Assembly: GCA_944326535.1 (NCBI GenBank)
Contig: CALVEJ010000012.1
Span: 1 to 37,818, forward strand
Direction of reading: 5' to 3'
Length of the DNA stretch: 37,818 nucleotides
Origin: Candidatus Gastranaerophilales bacterium
GTDB lineage: Bacteria; Cyanobacteriota; Vampirovibrionia; Gastranaerophilales; Gastranaerophilaceae
Position 1 is the stretch's first letter; every line of letters starts with the position of its first letter. Shown here one piece after another: positions 1 through 8,003 of this stretch. The position numbers and the translations under genes are program-made. The notes under the pieces are model-generated. The model was not told where the DNA came from, ran no database searches, and was given only the letters and a program-made list of their open reading frames with translations.

Positions 1-340
1 AAGAATCTATTGTTTAAAGATCCTTCGGGTTTCACCCGTCCGGAAATCCGCTGTCTTGGATTATTGGCGTTCGGACGACCCCGCCCCGCTATGCGGGGAG
101 CGGGCGTCCGTCCTCACATGGCTGTTCGCTCGTCTGTTTCACAGACTCGACTCCACAGCCGCACAAAATCCGCCTCTTGGATTTCCTTTTCGTTCGGAAC
201 TGTCATTCGCTGCCGCTTTCGCTTCTGCTCATTTCGTTCCTCACTTACCGGGTTTCACCCGTCCGGAAATCCGCCTCTTGGATTATTGGCGGTTCAAAAG
301 TTTTAGCACTCTGCTTTGATTTGCTTCGCAAATCTAGCTT
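1..340. repeat. Mosaic of dispersed non-coding repeats
   Basis: This stretch is visibly richer in GC than its surroundings and is built from repeated pieces. A 43-44 nt segment at 26-69 recurs almost unchanged at 249-291, both containing GGGTTTCACCCGTCCGGAAA and then TCTTGGATTATTGGCG. A third partial copy (AATCCGCCTCTTGGATT) sits at about 168-184. The first 37 nt are repeated in inverted orientation at 37726-37761 with a single 1-nt length difference. Short open frames cross the region in all phases, but they are proline/arginine/serine-rich, have no ribosome binding site and resemble no family, so I call it non-coding. I cannot see a transposase or clean terminal repeats. Confidence 0.75.
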
Positions 341-403
341 CGTCAAACTTTTTCACAAGACGGCATTCCCTCATTTCATTCGGTCAGCCTTGCCAAAATC
401 CGT

Positions 404-432
404 AAAAAAAAGCTCTAATTTAACATTAGAGC
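404..432 (-). terminator. Rho-independent terminator, leftward
   Basis: An 8-bp perfect stem (GCTCTAAT at 412-419 with ATTAGAGC at 425-432, 5-nt loop) is flanked on its left by a run of eight A, which is a run of eight T when read leftwards. That is the classical stem plus U-tract. No protein gene lies to its right on the minus strand, so it either ends a small RNA starting near position 545 or acts as an insulator before the repeat region. A rightward reading has only a weak T-tract (ACTTTT) after the stem. Confidence 0.6.
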
Positions 433-550
433 AATACTTTTAATAGGAAGGGAAGGTTAGGAAGTTAGGTAGGTTAGTTAGTGTGAAAGTGTCTCGTCTA
501 TTTTTATTAGGTTTATTAAAATCTCGTTTAGTTTATTTAATGCTTGCATA
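404..550 (-). ncRNA. Candidate small RNA, leftward
   Basis: A minus-strand promoter-like pair is visible: TTGAAC near 576-571, then a TATATA-rich -10 near 554-549. The terminator at 432-404 lies about 120-140 nt downstream. The predicted transcript is mostly unstructured. Its middle is a pyrimidine-rich run (about 441-480) with repeated CTAACC/CCTAAC/CCTTCC units that could pair with purine-rich Shine-Dalgarno sequences. It also carries ACGAGA twice. A 23-codon frame (478-549, minus) is present without a ribosome binding site. Function is unknown and the whole call is inference from promoter and terminator placement. Confidence 0.3.
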
Positions 551-597
551 TATATAAAGTATATACAAAGTTCAAAATTGCAGACATGAGTATATAC
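544..597 (+). promoter_or_regulatory. Promoter region of the 702 gene
   Basis: The motif TTGCATATATATAAAGTATA at 544-563 matches, with few changes, a motif upstream of three minus-strand genes (11496-11517, 16572-16593, 20530-20551). A second rightward possibility is TTCAAA at 571-576 with TATACT at about 592-597. The start codon is more than 100 nt downstream, so the leader would be long. The same stretch also contains the leftward promoter of the candidate small RNA. Confidence 0.35.
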
Positions 598-701
598 TGT
601 TACATTTCTTTATAAAACTATTTGATAATGCAAAAAATATTATTTAGAGGTTTAATAATATTTACGCTAGCATTAACAATACAAGAGACTTTGCAGAAGG
701 T

Positions 702-1610
702 ATGAAAATTAGCGGAGTAAAAAATCACGTATCAAATATTCTCGCCAATCCAAGAATTCTTGGTCCGGCAGTTTTTGCTGCAATCGGAGCCGCCAAAACA
801 GTTGAGGACTACAAAAAAGCTGACCCGGAACACAAAACAGTTGTCCTTTTACGAGATGGCGCCATTTTGACAGGTTCTCTTGCTGCTTTTACTCTTATGA
901 CACCTTTTACAAAAATGTTCTGTAATACAGAATTCATCGGATCGATTGTAAAGGGTGCACAGAACTTAGTAGAGAGACAAAAAAAATCAATAAAAATTTC
1001 GAGTAATGTACTCAGAACAACTGCGGATATAATGAAAAAAACCGAACGTGTACTAAAGGAAGCTATTTCCGGTACAATTAATACTCTGGCTGGTATCGCC
1101 GGTGCTGTTTTATCAAATGAATTGATGGAAAAGTATGTGTTTTCAAAACCGCCTTTTCTTGTTAATTCCGAGAAAGAAAATGATATTATTCCTTCCGAAA
1201 TTCCGGCTTTTATGCAGCCGGTAAACGAAATATTTGAAAAGTTTAATCTTTCAGGATATACGTATGCTCAGGATGCCGCAAACAAGGTCTTTTCTTCTAT
1301 GGTCGGTATTGCTGATATAAAAGCCCTTGAAAAGCCAATGATTGCTCTTTCAGGATTTTCGGTTGCTGACACAAAGGGATATGACAACAAGCTGAAAAAG
1401 ACCACATATGACTTGCTGGCAAATGTTTTAATTCCTACGATATTTGTTTCAGCTACAGGTTTGTTTGTTGCCGATAAAAAATCTTTGATAAAATATCCGT
1501 CTTTGTTTGCTGCACTTGTTGCAGGTTCGTATACAGGCGAGTTTGTTGCAAAAAACCTTGAAAAGAAAATTAATTCGACAATAGACGGAATGAAAATCAA
1601 TTTTAAATAA
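702..1610 (+). CDS. Lineage-specific membrane-associated protein
   Basis: This 302-residue protein matches no family I recognise. It has three hydrophobic stretches: about residues 17-30, about 45-70, and a long C-terminal one near 240-285 ending in a Gly/Ala-rich helix. Between them is a Lys-rich region with helical character (about 90-120). Its N-terminal layout, NP followed by a hydrophobic Ala/Gly stretch, an acidic/basic DxEHK-type linker and then a second Ala/Gly-rich helix, resembles the unknown protein at 10778-11470, as does its Gly/Ala-rich C-terminal helix followed by Lys-rich residues. I infer distant paralogy. The start is uncertain: the ATG has AGAAGG only 1 nt upstream, and the frame stays open back to 645 with no better ATG. 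Confidence 0.7.
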   Translation: MKISGVKNHVSNILANPRILGPAVFAAIGAAKTVEDYKKADPEHKTVVLLRDGAILTGSLAAFTLMTPFTKMFCNTEFIGSIVKGAQNLVERQKKSIKISSNVLRTTADIMKKTERVLKEAISGTINTLAGIAGAVLSNELMEKYVFSKPPFLVNSEKENDIIPSEIPAFMQPVNEIFEKFNLSGYTYAQDAANKVFSSMVGIADIKALEKPMIALSGFSVADTKGYDNKLKKTTYDLLANVLIPTIFVSATGLFVADKKSLIKYPSLFAALVAGSYTGEFVAKNLEKKINSTIDGMKINFK

Positions 1611-1638
1611 TCGAAAAATATTAAAAAATATTAAAAAA

Positions 1639-1669
1639 TTGGCATGGTCTGTAATTCTGTTATTATAAA
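1639..1669 (+). promoter_or_regulatory. Promoter of the STAS-rsmI pair
   Basis: TTGGCA at 1639-1644 is followed after 16 nt by TATTAT (1661-1666), or after 19 nt by TATAAA. This is a plausible sigma-70-type promoter giving a leader of about 55-60 nt before the STAS gene. Confidence 0.45.
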
Positions 1670-1731
1670 TATGTTGAGGGAGTTAAGGCGTTAGTTTTTA
1701 CATTCGCCAAAATCTTGGGAAGAATTAAATA

Positions 1732-2037
1732 ATGCAAAAAATATACATTAGCTCATGGCTGAACGAGCAAGGTTCTGCCATACAATTTGTGCCGAATTTG
1801 GGAGGAGTGCTGGAGTTGGACTTTTCCAATGTAGAACAGCTGTCATTAAAAGATATAGAAACACTTCTGGCTTTGCAGAAGCTTGCTGTATTTAACGAAG
1901 TAAAACTCAGTGTGGAAAATATGAAACCTGCAGTTTCAAGAATTTTTGAACAGACGGGCTTGTATAAAATGCTTGATGTTTTTGACAACAGTGCAATATT
2001 TAAGATAAAAAAAAGACAGGGGCTGGCTTTTGACTAA
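1732..2037 (+). CDS. STAS-domain protein (anti-sigma antagonist-like)
   Basis: This is a small (101 residue) single-domain protein. The order of elements fits a STAS fold: an LDFSNVEQLS strand-loop near residues 27-38, a helix, the KLSVENM strand near 58-66, and a final helix ending EQTGLYKMLDVFD, which is the usual STAS C-terminal signature. STAS proteins of this size act as anti-anti-sigma factors or phosphorylation-switched partners. The usual DSSG phospho-serine motif is replaced by LSLKD, so phospho-switching is uncertain. The rsmI start lies inside its last codons, so the two are translationally coupled. No anti-sigma kinase lies in the window. Confidence 0.65.
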   Translation: MQKIYISSWLNEQGSAIQFVPNLGGVLELDFSNVEQLSLKDIETLLALQKLAVFNEVKLSVENMKPAVSRIFEQTGLYKMLDVFDNSAIFKIKKRQGLAFD

Positions 2038-2869
2038 TCTAAAAAAAGAAAATGATATTCAGTTGTATGTTGTTGCCACTCCGATAGGCAACAGGGCTGA
2101 TATGACTTTTCGTGCGGTTGATATTTTAAAAAGTGTTGATTTAATTGCCTGTGAGGATTGCAGGACAAGTGCTCCATTGCTTGAGTATTATGGTATTTCA
2201 ACAAAACTTGTTTCTTATCACAAATTTAATGAAAAACAAAGAACATTAGAAATATTGAAATTGATAGACGAAGGTAAAAAAGTTGCACTGATTTCTGATG
2301 CAGGTACGCCGTGTATCTCCGATCCGGGAAGAGTTCTTGTCCAGGAACTTTTTGAAAAAGGTGTGAGGGTTTCTGCCGTCCCCGGCGCCTGTGCTGTGCC
2401 GGCATTCTTGTCGATGGTTCCGAGATTTGGTGAGGAGTTTTCTTTTATCGGCTTTGTTCCGAGAGGGGAAAAACAGCAGCAAGAGTTCTTTGAAAAATAC
2501 AGGAGCTTTGATACGGTTTTTTACGAGTCTGCAAACAGACTGCAGGATACAATGCAAAATATTTTGGAATTTCGTGGAGAAAAAACCTTTATTTCTGTCG
2601 GTCGTGAACTTACAAAGATATACGAAGAAATCCGTTACGGAACTATTAAAGAAGTGATTAAGTATTTTGAAAATAATACACTGAAAGGCGAGATTGTATG
2701 TCTTTTGTATGCTCAAAAAACTGCGGATGGTGATGATTTGGATTTGATTGATAAGATTAGAAAATTGAAAAAATCAGGGTATTCTGACAAGGATATTTCC
2801 ACTATACTGTCTTCTCTTTTTGACGTTAACAAAAATAAGGTTTATAAACTTTCTTTAAACATAAAATAG
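2030..2869 (+). CDS. rsmI: 16S rRNA (cytidine-1402 2'-O)-methyltransferase
   Basis: RsmI uses SAM to methylate the ribose of C1402 in the decoding centre of 16S rRNA. The 279-residue length is typical. The sequence shows the tetrapyrrole-methylase-type fold: the VATPIGNRADMT motif (about residues 15-26), CEDCRTSAPLLEYYGI (41-56), the glycine-rich ISDAGTPCISDPG loop (88-100), and the VPGACAVPAFLSM segment. The start is TTG at 2030, chosen because AGGGG at 2018-2022 is correctly spaced (7 nt) and the next residues lead straight into the fold. It overlaps the STAS gene by 8 nt. Identification is firm. Confidence 0.95.
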   Translation: MTNLKKENDIQLYVVATPIGNRADMTFRAVDILKSVDLIACEDCRTSAPLLEYYGISTKLVSYHKFNEKQRTLEILKLIDEGKKVALISDAGTPCISDPGRVLVQELFEKGVRVSAVPGACAVPAFLSMVPRFGEEFSFIGFVPRGEKQQQEFFEKYRSFDTVFYESANRLQDTMQNILEFRGEKTFISVGRELTKIYEEIRYGTIKEVIKYFENNTLKGEIVCLLYAQKTADGDDLDLIDKIRKLKKSGYSDKDISTILSSLFDVNKNKVYKLSLNIK

Positions 2870-2910
2870 ATTTCCGGCAAAAAATATTTTTTTTATGTTT
2901 TGCTCAGAAT

Positions 2911-3738
2911 ATGAAAATTTATTCTCTGAATAATATGAACCCCATGATTTCTTATAATCCGCCGAAACCCTCTTTTGGTGCAGCTTCTGATATTACTTTA
3001 AAATATATCAAAAAAAACAGATTTTATTTGCTTCCCGAAAGAATGCAAAAAGTGGTGGAAAAGGTTATGGCTTCTTCTTATGAGAAGGAACCTTCTTTGC
3101 GTGATCTGCATTTGATGACATACCGTCCTATCCTTGATTGTAAATCACTTGAAGAAGTGAAGAATATTTTTCCCGAGTTTCGGGATGTTTTACAGGCTAA
3201 TGCTGTTGTTCAAAGAAATTCTTCCAATTTTAGAAAAATACAGCAGCAAATCTCAATGAAGGAGCTTTCTTTGTTTCTTTTAAAAGAGAGATGGGGAAGC
3301 TTGAAAACCATGGATGAAATAGCAAAACAGTTGGGGTTAAAAGGAAAAAGCACACTGGACTGGCTTTTTGATAAAATTCGAATACCCGATCTCGGAAAGA
3401 ATTATCAAAATTTGCTCAAGTCATCTGATGATGTGATGAATAATCAAATTTCACAAAAAGTAAAGGCGTATAATGCTGCAAATCCTCAAAAGATAATTGA
3501 ACATAACAGAAAACTATCTTCAAGCAAAAGATGTATAGATCTAAACAGAGAACTGACTCTTCAAATGTGGGACAGAATGCCTGAATTGAAAAAAGCAATG
3601 GGGGATTTTAGAAGAGAACACCCAAAATTGAGAGATGGATTTTATCAGGCATTTTGGGACAGCCATCCTGAGTTTAAGCAGGAAGTCAGCAAGGTTAGGC
3701 TGGAATTGGCGCAGCAAAGACGTTTGGATAAAAAATAA
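2911..3738 (+). CDS. Unknown HTH-containing protein with N-terminal FGA segment
   Basis: This 275-residue protein belongs to no family I can name. The N-terminus is a short low-complexity leader (Asn/Met/Pro-rich) ending in PKPSFGAA at about residues 18-25. The body is helical and basic. MDEIAKQLGLKGKSTLDWLF, near residues 135-154, reads like a helix-turn-helix and could bind nucleic acid. The C-terminal half has repeated Trp/His/Pro-containing helices (MWDRMPELKKAM, FWDSHPEFKQEV) that look like imperfect repeats of one unit. No Shine-Dalgarno sequence is evident before the ATG. It sits alone between rsmI and the ribbon-helix-helix gene. Confidence 0.65.
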   Translation: MKIYSLNNMNPMISYNPPKPSFGAASDITLKYIKKNRFYLLPERMQKVVEKVMASSYEKEPSLRDLHLMTYRPILDCKSLEEVKNIFPEFRDVLQANAVVQRNSSNFRKIQQQISMKELSLFLLKERWGSLKTMDEIAKQLGLKGKSTLDWLFDKIRIPDLGKNYQNLLKSSDDVMNNQISQKVKAYNAANPQKIIEHNRKLSSSKRCIDLNRELTLQMWDRMPELKKAMGDFRREHPKLRDGFYQAFWDSHPEFKQEVSKVRLELAQQRRLDKK

Positions 3739-3862
3739 GAAGTACTGTTATGTAAAGTAATTATAAAGTTTAGCCAATGTGATATAGAAAATATAACTTT
3801 TTGATGTATAATGATATGTGTTGCTGATGCAAAAAGACTATTAAATCATCAAAGGAGACAAA

Positions 3863-4051
3863 ATGGCAAGAATTTTAGTATCAATGCCCGATGAATTTTT
3901 AAGTAAAATTGACGCAGTTGCCGGAAATGAACAGAGAACAAGAAGTGAACTTGTAAGAGAAGCATTGCGTAGTTATATCAAACGTACAAAGCTGCCAAAT
4001 CCTCAAAAAGCATTAAATAATGCAAAAATTCTTGAAGAAATTCTTGATTAG
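3863..4051 (+). CDS. Ribbon-helix-helix (CopG-type) regulator
   Basis: This 62-residue protein has the classic RHH pattern: an N-terminal beta strand (RILVSMPDEFL), helix A (SKIDAVAGNEQ), then RTRSELVREALRSYIKR for the turn and helix B. Such dimers bind DNA through the paired strands and act as autoregulators, plasmid-type repressors or antitoxins. AAAGGAGAC lies just upstream of the ATG, a strong ribosome binding site, and TATAAT at 3807-3812 is a likely -10. No toxin-sized frame follows (the next gene is a nucleotidyltransferase), so I prefer a solitary transcription regulator. Confidence 0.8.
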   Translation: MARILVSMPDEFLSKIDAVAGNEQRTRSELVREALRSYIKRTKLPNPQKALNNAKILEEILD

Positions 4052-4097
4052 TTTTTGTGTATAATTTTTATTTTTTTATTTAGACAGAGTTTGCAAT

Positions 4098-4817
4098 ATG
4101 GAAATATTGGCGATTATTCCTGCCCGTGGCGGTTCAAAGGGGATTCCCGGAAAAAATATAAAGCTGCTTGCAGGTAAACCCTTGCTTTTTTATACAATTG
4201 ATGCTGCTAAAAATTCAAAATATATAACCAGAACGGTTGTATCAACGGAAAGTGCACAGATAAAAGACATTGCGCTTTCGCTTGGTGCAGAGGTGATTGA
4301 CCGTCCTATTGAACTTGCTCAGGATGAGACAAAAACAGCACCTGTTCTTTTGCAGGTAGTTTCTGAACTGGAAAAACAAAATTATTATCCGGATATTGTT
4401 GTTTTGCTTCAGGCAACGTGTCCTTTGCGTAATGCAAAAGAACTGGATGAAGCAATAGAGTTGTTTTTTGCAAACCGGAAAAACGGAGTTGATTCTGTAT
4501 TTGCCGCAAAAGAGATTGGAACGACACATTCTAAATGGAGAAGGTCTCCAGAAGATGAAGCAGACAAAGTGTATGAGTGTCTCTACGATTACAGAAACAG
4601 ACCGAGACGTCAGGACAAGGACAAACATTATCCGATGTATGCTGAAACCGGAGCAACATATATTATAAAAACAGATGTTATGAAAAGGGTAAAAGATTTT
4701 ATAGGAGACAAACCGGAATTGTATCTTGACGGTTCAGCCGGTGATATTGATGCAATTGAGGATTTTGAAAAAGCGGAAAAAATCATTCTTCAAAGGCAAC
4801 AAGAGGGAAATGCATGA
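4098..4817 (+). CDS. neuA: CMP-nonulosonate (sialic-type sugar) cytidylyltransferase
   Basis: The family activates a nine-carbon acidic sugar (sialic, pseudaminic or legionaminic acid) with CTP, giving CMP-sugar for surface glycans. The 239 residues show the nucleotide-binding PARGGSKGIPGKN loop (residues 8-20), the GKPLLFYTIDAA segment, the LLQATCPLR motif near 103-111, and a C-terminal D(I/A)D motif in GDIDAIEDFEKAE. Which sugar it uses cannot be read from the sequence: neuA, pseF and legF products look alike, so the symbol is approximate. No other sugar-pathway gene is nearby, which is unusual because these genes normally cluster. Its stop overlaps the next start (ATGA). Confidence 0.85.
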   Translation: MEILAIIPARGGSKGIPGKNIKLLAGKPLLFYTIDAAKNSKYITRTVVSTESAQIKDIALSLGAEVIDRPIELAQDETKTAPVLLQVVSELEKQNYYPDIVVLLQATCPLRNAKELDEAIELFFANRKNGVDSVFAAKEIGTTHSKWRRSPEDEADKVYECLYDYRNRPRRQDKDKHYPMYAETGATYIIKTDVMKRVKDFIGDKPELYLDGSAGDIDAIEDFEKAEKIILQRQQEGNA

Positions 4818-5380
4818 AGAAAGTTATGTATTCCGATATGAATTCTCTCGGCAGTCTTGTTGATGTTTTTTTGCAAAACCCGGCAATTTCCGTGGGAATG
4901 AAAAAAGCTACTTTGTTTAAATTCTGGCATAAAGCTTCCGGAAAGAAATTTGAAAAAGCCAGTGAAGCTGTAGGCTTAAATTTGAAAAACGGAAAAAATG
5001 TCTTGACTGTTGCGTGCGCAAATGCTGCTGTGACATCAGAGCTTATGATGTTTAAATCTGATATCCTGAAAAAAATTAATGATTTTGCAATACCGCTTGG
5101 TATTGAAATTGATGATATTTTCTTTTCTCACAAAATATGGCATGATCCTTTATACTCAGAAAAAATTAATGAGAATATGAATGTTATCGATGAAAATCCT
5201 TACAAAGAAGATTTGACGGGTTTTGATCCGGACAAGATAAATATTTCGGAAGAAGAAATTGCCCAGATTAAAGAAAATATTATGAAAAACAAAGCCCTCT
5301 CGCATAATCAGCAAGAAAGGCTTTTAAGTTCTATAGTTTACGATTTAAAGGTTAATAAGTTTAAGAACCTGAAACAATAA
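4814..5380 (+). CDS. DciA-like (DUF721) protein
   Basis: This 188-residue protein has the DUF721 pattern: FKFWHKASGKKFEKASEAVGLNLKNGKNVLTVACANAAVTSELMMFKSDILKKIN, read in pieces from about residue 35 to 88, with the conserved Trp, the short basic loop, the VLTV strand and the long helix. DciA proteins are the ancestral partners that help load the replicative helicase DnaB in bacteria lacking DnaC. The acidic C-terminal tail beyond about residue 105 is extra and of unknown role. Its start overlaps the neuA stop by 4 nt (translational coupling). Its last 20 nt overlap the end of the convergent LCP gene. Confidence 0.65.
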   Translation: MKKVMYSDMNSLGSLVDVFLQNPAISVGMKKATLFKFWHKASGKKFEKASEAVGLNLKNGKNVLTVACANAAVTSELMMFKSDILKKINDFAIPLGIEIDDIFFSHKIWHDPLYSEKINENMNVIDENPYKEDLTGFDPDKINISEEEIAQIKENIMKNKALSHNQQERLLSSIVYDLKVNKFKNLKQ

Positions 5381-6659
5381 TCGTAAAATCGCTGTGCACA
5401 CAGTACATTCTGACAGGATCATACACAAACTGCGAGCCTTTTACTTCCGGTATCTGTTTTTTTAGCCAGCTTACAAAGTCACTGGTAACTGCTGCATTGT
5501 GACCGATGATTTGAGAATGCGGAAGATGTGCTCTGCCGATACAGTTTACTTCGTATCCGGAGCTTTCAAGTTCATCTTTTATTCTCATTGCTTCTTCTTC
5601 TTTATCGAATGCATACATGATACCGGCAACAAGCTTTTTGTCAGTCGGGGTAGGTTTGTCTCTGTATACCATTCTATCAATTACTTCCTGTGTTTTTTCA
5701 GGATCCAAAATCCAGTAGCTTATGTATCCTTTTTTTGACGGCGCACCCGGAAGTGTTGCAAATTCTACATCATTCATATCTATATTTCTGAGTGTTGCAG
5801 CCAGATGCGACATTTCATATAAAGAAAGATTTGTTTTTACATAACTTGATGCAATATTCAAAACTTCCGGTATCTTTGAAATTACGGACGGAGACTGTAA
5901 TTTTTCCAAAACAGCTTTTACAAACCATTGCTGTCTGGAGGTTCTGCCTATATCACCAAGTCCGTCTTTTCTAAATCTTAAATATCCTTCTACTTGATCA
6001 CCGTTTAGAACGTGCAGCCCCTTTGTCAAATTAATATGTAAACCGGCTGTATTATCGTTGTAGTACATGTTTTTTTCAATATATACTGGAACGCCGCCTA
6101 GGGCATCTACGAGTTTTTTTACGCCATCATTATTTATCAGTATATATTTATCAATTTTTACACCAAGAGTGTCTTCTACGGTTTTGATTGTCAGATCAAT
6201 ACCGCCCAATGCATGTGCGGCATTTATTTTTTGCACACCGTAGTCTCCGGCGAGGTAAACTTTGCTGTCTCTCGGGATAGATATTGCATTGATAGAATGT
6301 CTGCCCGGATCAATATTGACAAGAATCATAGTGTCAGAGCGTGTGCCTTTGAATTTGTCTGCATTTTTTCCGTTAGAATCAACACCGACAATAAGTATAT
6401 TTTGCTTGTGCTGTAATACGGGAAGGTTAAACCCTTTTTGGTCTTTTGGATTCAGGTCTTTAAGATAGCTCATTATTATTTTGGAGTATTTACTGTCAGA
6501 GCCGATTGTAGCTATATATGCTATGCCGGCTATACAAATAACTAATGCGGTCAAAAGAAGACCGATTATTATTTTTCCAAAACCTCCCTTTGAATGTGTG
6601 TTTTTATGTTTATACAGGTACGCATTATACTGTTCGTCTTTGTCTCTCAATTCATTCAT
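5361..6659 (-). CDS. LytR-CpsA-Psr (LCP) family transferase
   Basis: LCP enzymes attach polyprenyl-linked glycopolymers to peptidoglycan outside the membrane. The 432 residues begin with a short cytosolic part, a single transmembrane helix at about 31-52 (IIIGLLLTALVICIAGIAYI), then the LCP domain: NILIVGVDSNG, TRSDTMILVNID, ISIPRDSKVY with its catalytic-site Arg/Asp, the NAAHALGG motif, and YLRFRKDGLGDIGRTSRQQ with the conserved arginines. The C-terminal 90 residues (AGIMYAFDKEEEAMRIKDEL onward) fit a LytR_C domain. AGGATAG precedes the ATG. It is divergent from proB, and its 3' end overlaps the DciA-like gene. Confidence 0.92.
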   Translation of the reverse strand: MNELRDKDEQYNAYLYKHKNTHSKGGFGKIIIGLLLTALVICIAGIAYIATIGSDSKYSKIIMSYLKDLNPKDQKGFNLPVLQHKQNILIVGVDSNGKNADKFKGTRSDTMILVNIDPGRHSINAISIPRDSKVYLAGDYGVQKINAAHALGGIDLTIKTVEDTLGVKIDKYILINNDGVKKLVDALGGVPVYIEKNMYYNDNTAGLHINLTKGLHVLNGDQVEGYLRFRKDGLGDIGRTSRQQWFVKAVLEKLQSPSVISKIPEVLNIASSYVKTNLSLYEMSHLAATLRNIDMNDVEFATLPGAPSKKGYISYWILDPEKTQEVIDRMVYRDKPTPTDKKLVAGIMYAFDKEEEAMRIKDELESSGYEVNCIGRAHLPHSQIIGHNAAVTSDFVSWLKKQIPEVKGSQFVYDPVRMYCVHSDFTIIVSGS

Positions 6660-6780
6660 TATCTTCTATCCTGATTTTTGTTCCGGAAATTAAAAAATTT
6701 GTCTGTTTTATTTACCAATATCTTACTTCAAAAAAATTTTTTTTAATACATTGTTTATTTTAATTTCTTCATTTTTTTTT

Positions 6781-6786
6781 TATAAT
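6781..6786 (+). promoter_or_regulatory. -10 box of proB, 6 nt before the ATG
   Basis: A perfect TATAAT is separated from the preferred proB ATG (6793) by only 6 nt. Transcription would be expected to start at or beside the A of the ATG. No ribosome binding site can fit. The -35 region is AT-rich without a clear hexamer. Confidence 0.5.
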
Positions 6787-6792
6787 TCCTGT

Positions 6793-7959
6793 ATGCAAAA
6801 TGATGTAAGAGAAAAGATAATAAATTCAAACAGAATTGTTTTCAAATTCGGAACTAATGTGCTCAGAAATGAAGACAAGGAAATTTCTTTGTCGAGAATT
6901 TATAACTTTATTGAAGACATTGCTTATCTTAAAAAACTGGGAAAAGAACCGATTATTGTTACATCGGGAGCGGTAGGTCTCGGTGCAAAACGTTTGAGCG
7001 TTGATTCTTCCGAGAGTATGTCTGTAAAACAGGCATGTGCTGCTGTCGGGCAGTCAAGGCTGATGAGTATTTATGAAGACGGCTTTGACAAGTACGGAAT
7101 TATTACTGCACAAATTCTTTTGACGGAAGAAGATTTTACTCACAGAAGAAAATATTTGAGTCTGCATGATACGTTGAATACATTGATTAATCTCGGCACC
7201 ATTCCTGTTATAAATCAAAATGATACCGTGTCCACGGAAGAACTTGATTTTTATCAGGATGCATTTGAAGTTTCTTTTTCCGATAATGACAAATTGTCGG
7301 CGCTTGTGGCGAGCGAGTTGGATGCAGATCTTCTGGTTGTGCTTTCCGATATAGATGGATTGTATGATGACAATCCGAAACTCAATCCGGATGCAAAAAA
7401 AATTGATATAGTAGAGCAGGTTACAGAAGAGTTTCAGAACTTTGTCAAAAATGCACTCAGCCCTGTCAGCGGCGGCAGAGGAGGAATGAAAACAAAGCTG
7501 GAAGCAATGAAAGTTGTCACACGATCAGGCGGAATGTCTGTTATTGCAAATGGCAAAACACCGCATATAATAAAACGTCTTTTTGATAAAGAAGAAAAAG
7601 AAATGCTCGGTACGGTTTTTCTCCCTACGGAAAATCTTGCAAACAAAAAACGCTGGATTGCATATGCAACAAATATTCAGGCAAGATTGACCGTAAATGA
7701 CGGTGCAAAAAACGCATTGATACAGGAAAACAAAAGTCTGCTTCCGATAGGTATTTTAAATATTGAAGGAGACTGTCAGAAGGGAGATATTGTCAGTATC
7801 ATTGACACACAGGGTAATGAGTTTGCCAGAGGGATGGTAAATTACAACTGTTCTGACTGCAAAAGAATTATGGGGCATCACTCCGACGATATTTTGGAAA
7901 TTCTCGGCTACAAAAATTATGATGCAATAATCACAAGAGACAATATAGCTTTATTATGA
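6793..7959 (+). CDS. proB: Glutamate 5-kinase
   Basis: ProB phosphorylates the gamma-carboxyl of glutamate, the first step of proline synthesis. The amino acid kinase domain is complete: VFKFGTNVLRNED near the N-terminus, VTSGAVGLGAK, NQNDTVSTEEL, FSDNDKLSALVA and a GGRGGMKTKLEA motif. A C-terminal PUA domain (about residues 285-388) follows, as in long ProB forms. I choose ATG 6793 (388 residues) over the upstream in-frame TTG at 6751, because the TTG version adds a hydrophobic leader unlike ProB and lies upstream of the -10 box. First gene of proB-proA-hemW. Confidence 0.95.
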   Translation: MQNDVREKIINSNRIVFKFGTNVLRNEDKEISLSRIYNFIEDIAYLKKLGKEPIIVTSGAVGLGAKRLSVDSSESMSVKQACAAVGQSRLMSIYEDGFDKYGIITAQILLTEEDFTHRRKYLSLHDTLNTLINLGTIPVINQNDTVSTEELDFYQDAFEVSFSDNDKLSALVASELDADLLVVLSDIDGLYDDNPKLNPDAKKIDIVEQVTEEFQNFVKNALSPVSGGRGGMKTKLEAMKVVTRSGGMSVIANGKTPHIIKRLFDKEEKEMLGTVFLPTENLANKKRWIAYATNIQARLTVNDGAKNALIQENKSLLPIGILNIEGDCQKGDIVSIIDTQGNEFARGMVNYNCSDCKRIMGHHSDDILEILGYKNYDAIITRDNIALL

Positions 7960-8003
7960 TTTAAAAAGTTAATATTCTGCTTCTAGAAAAGAGGATAAAA
8001 ATC

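Noticed and set aside
10-443. Several open frames of 87-98 codons
   Set aside because: They lie in the repeat mosaic, overlap in different phases, have no ribosome binding site, and consist of low-complexity Arg/Ser/Pro/Phe residues without homology.
628-705. 25-codon frame ending in a TGA overlapping the 702 ATG
   Set aside because: It looks slightly like a signal peptide and would give coupled translation, but has no ribosome binding site and is too short to support without conservation data.
3863-4817. RHH protein plus next gene as a toxin-antitoxin pair
   Set aside because: The next gene is a full-length cytidylyltransferase, not a toxin.
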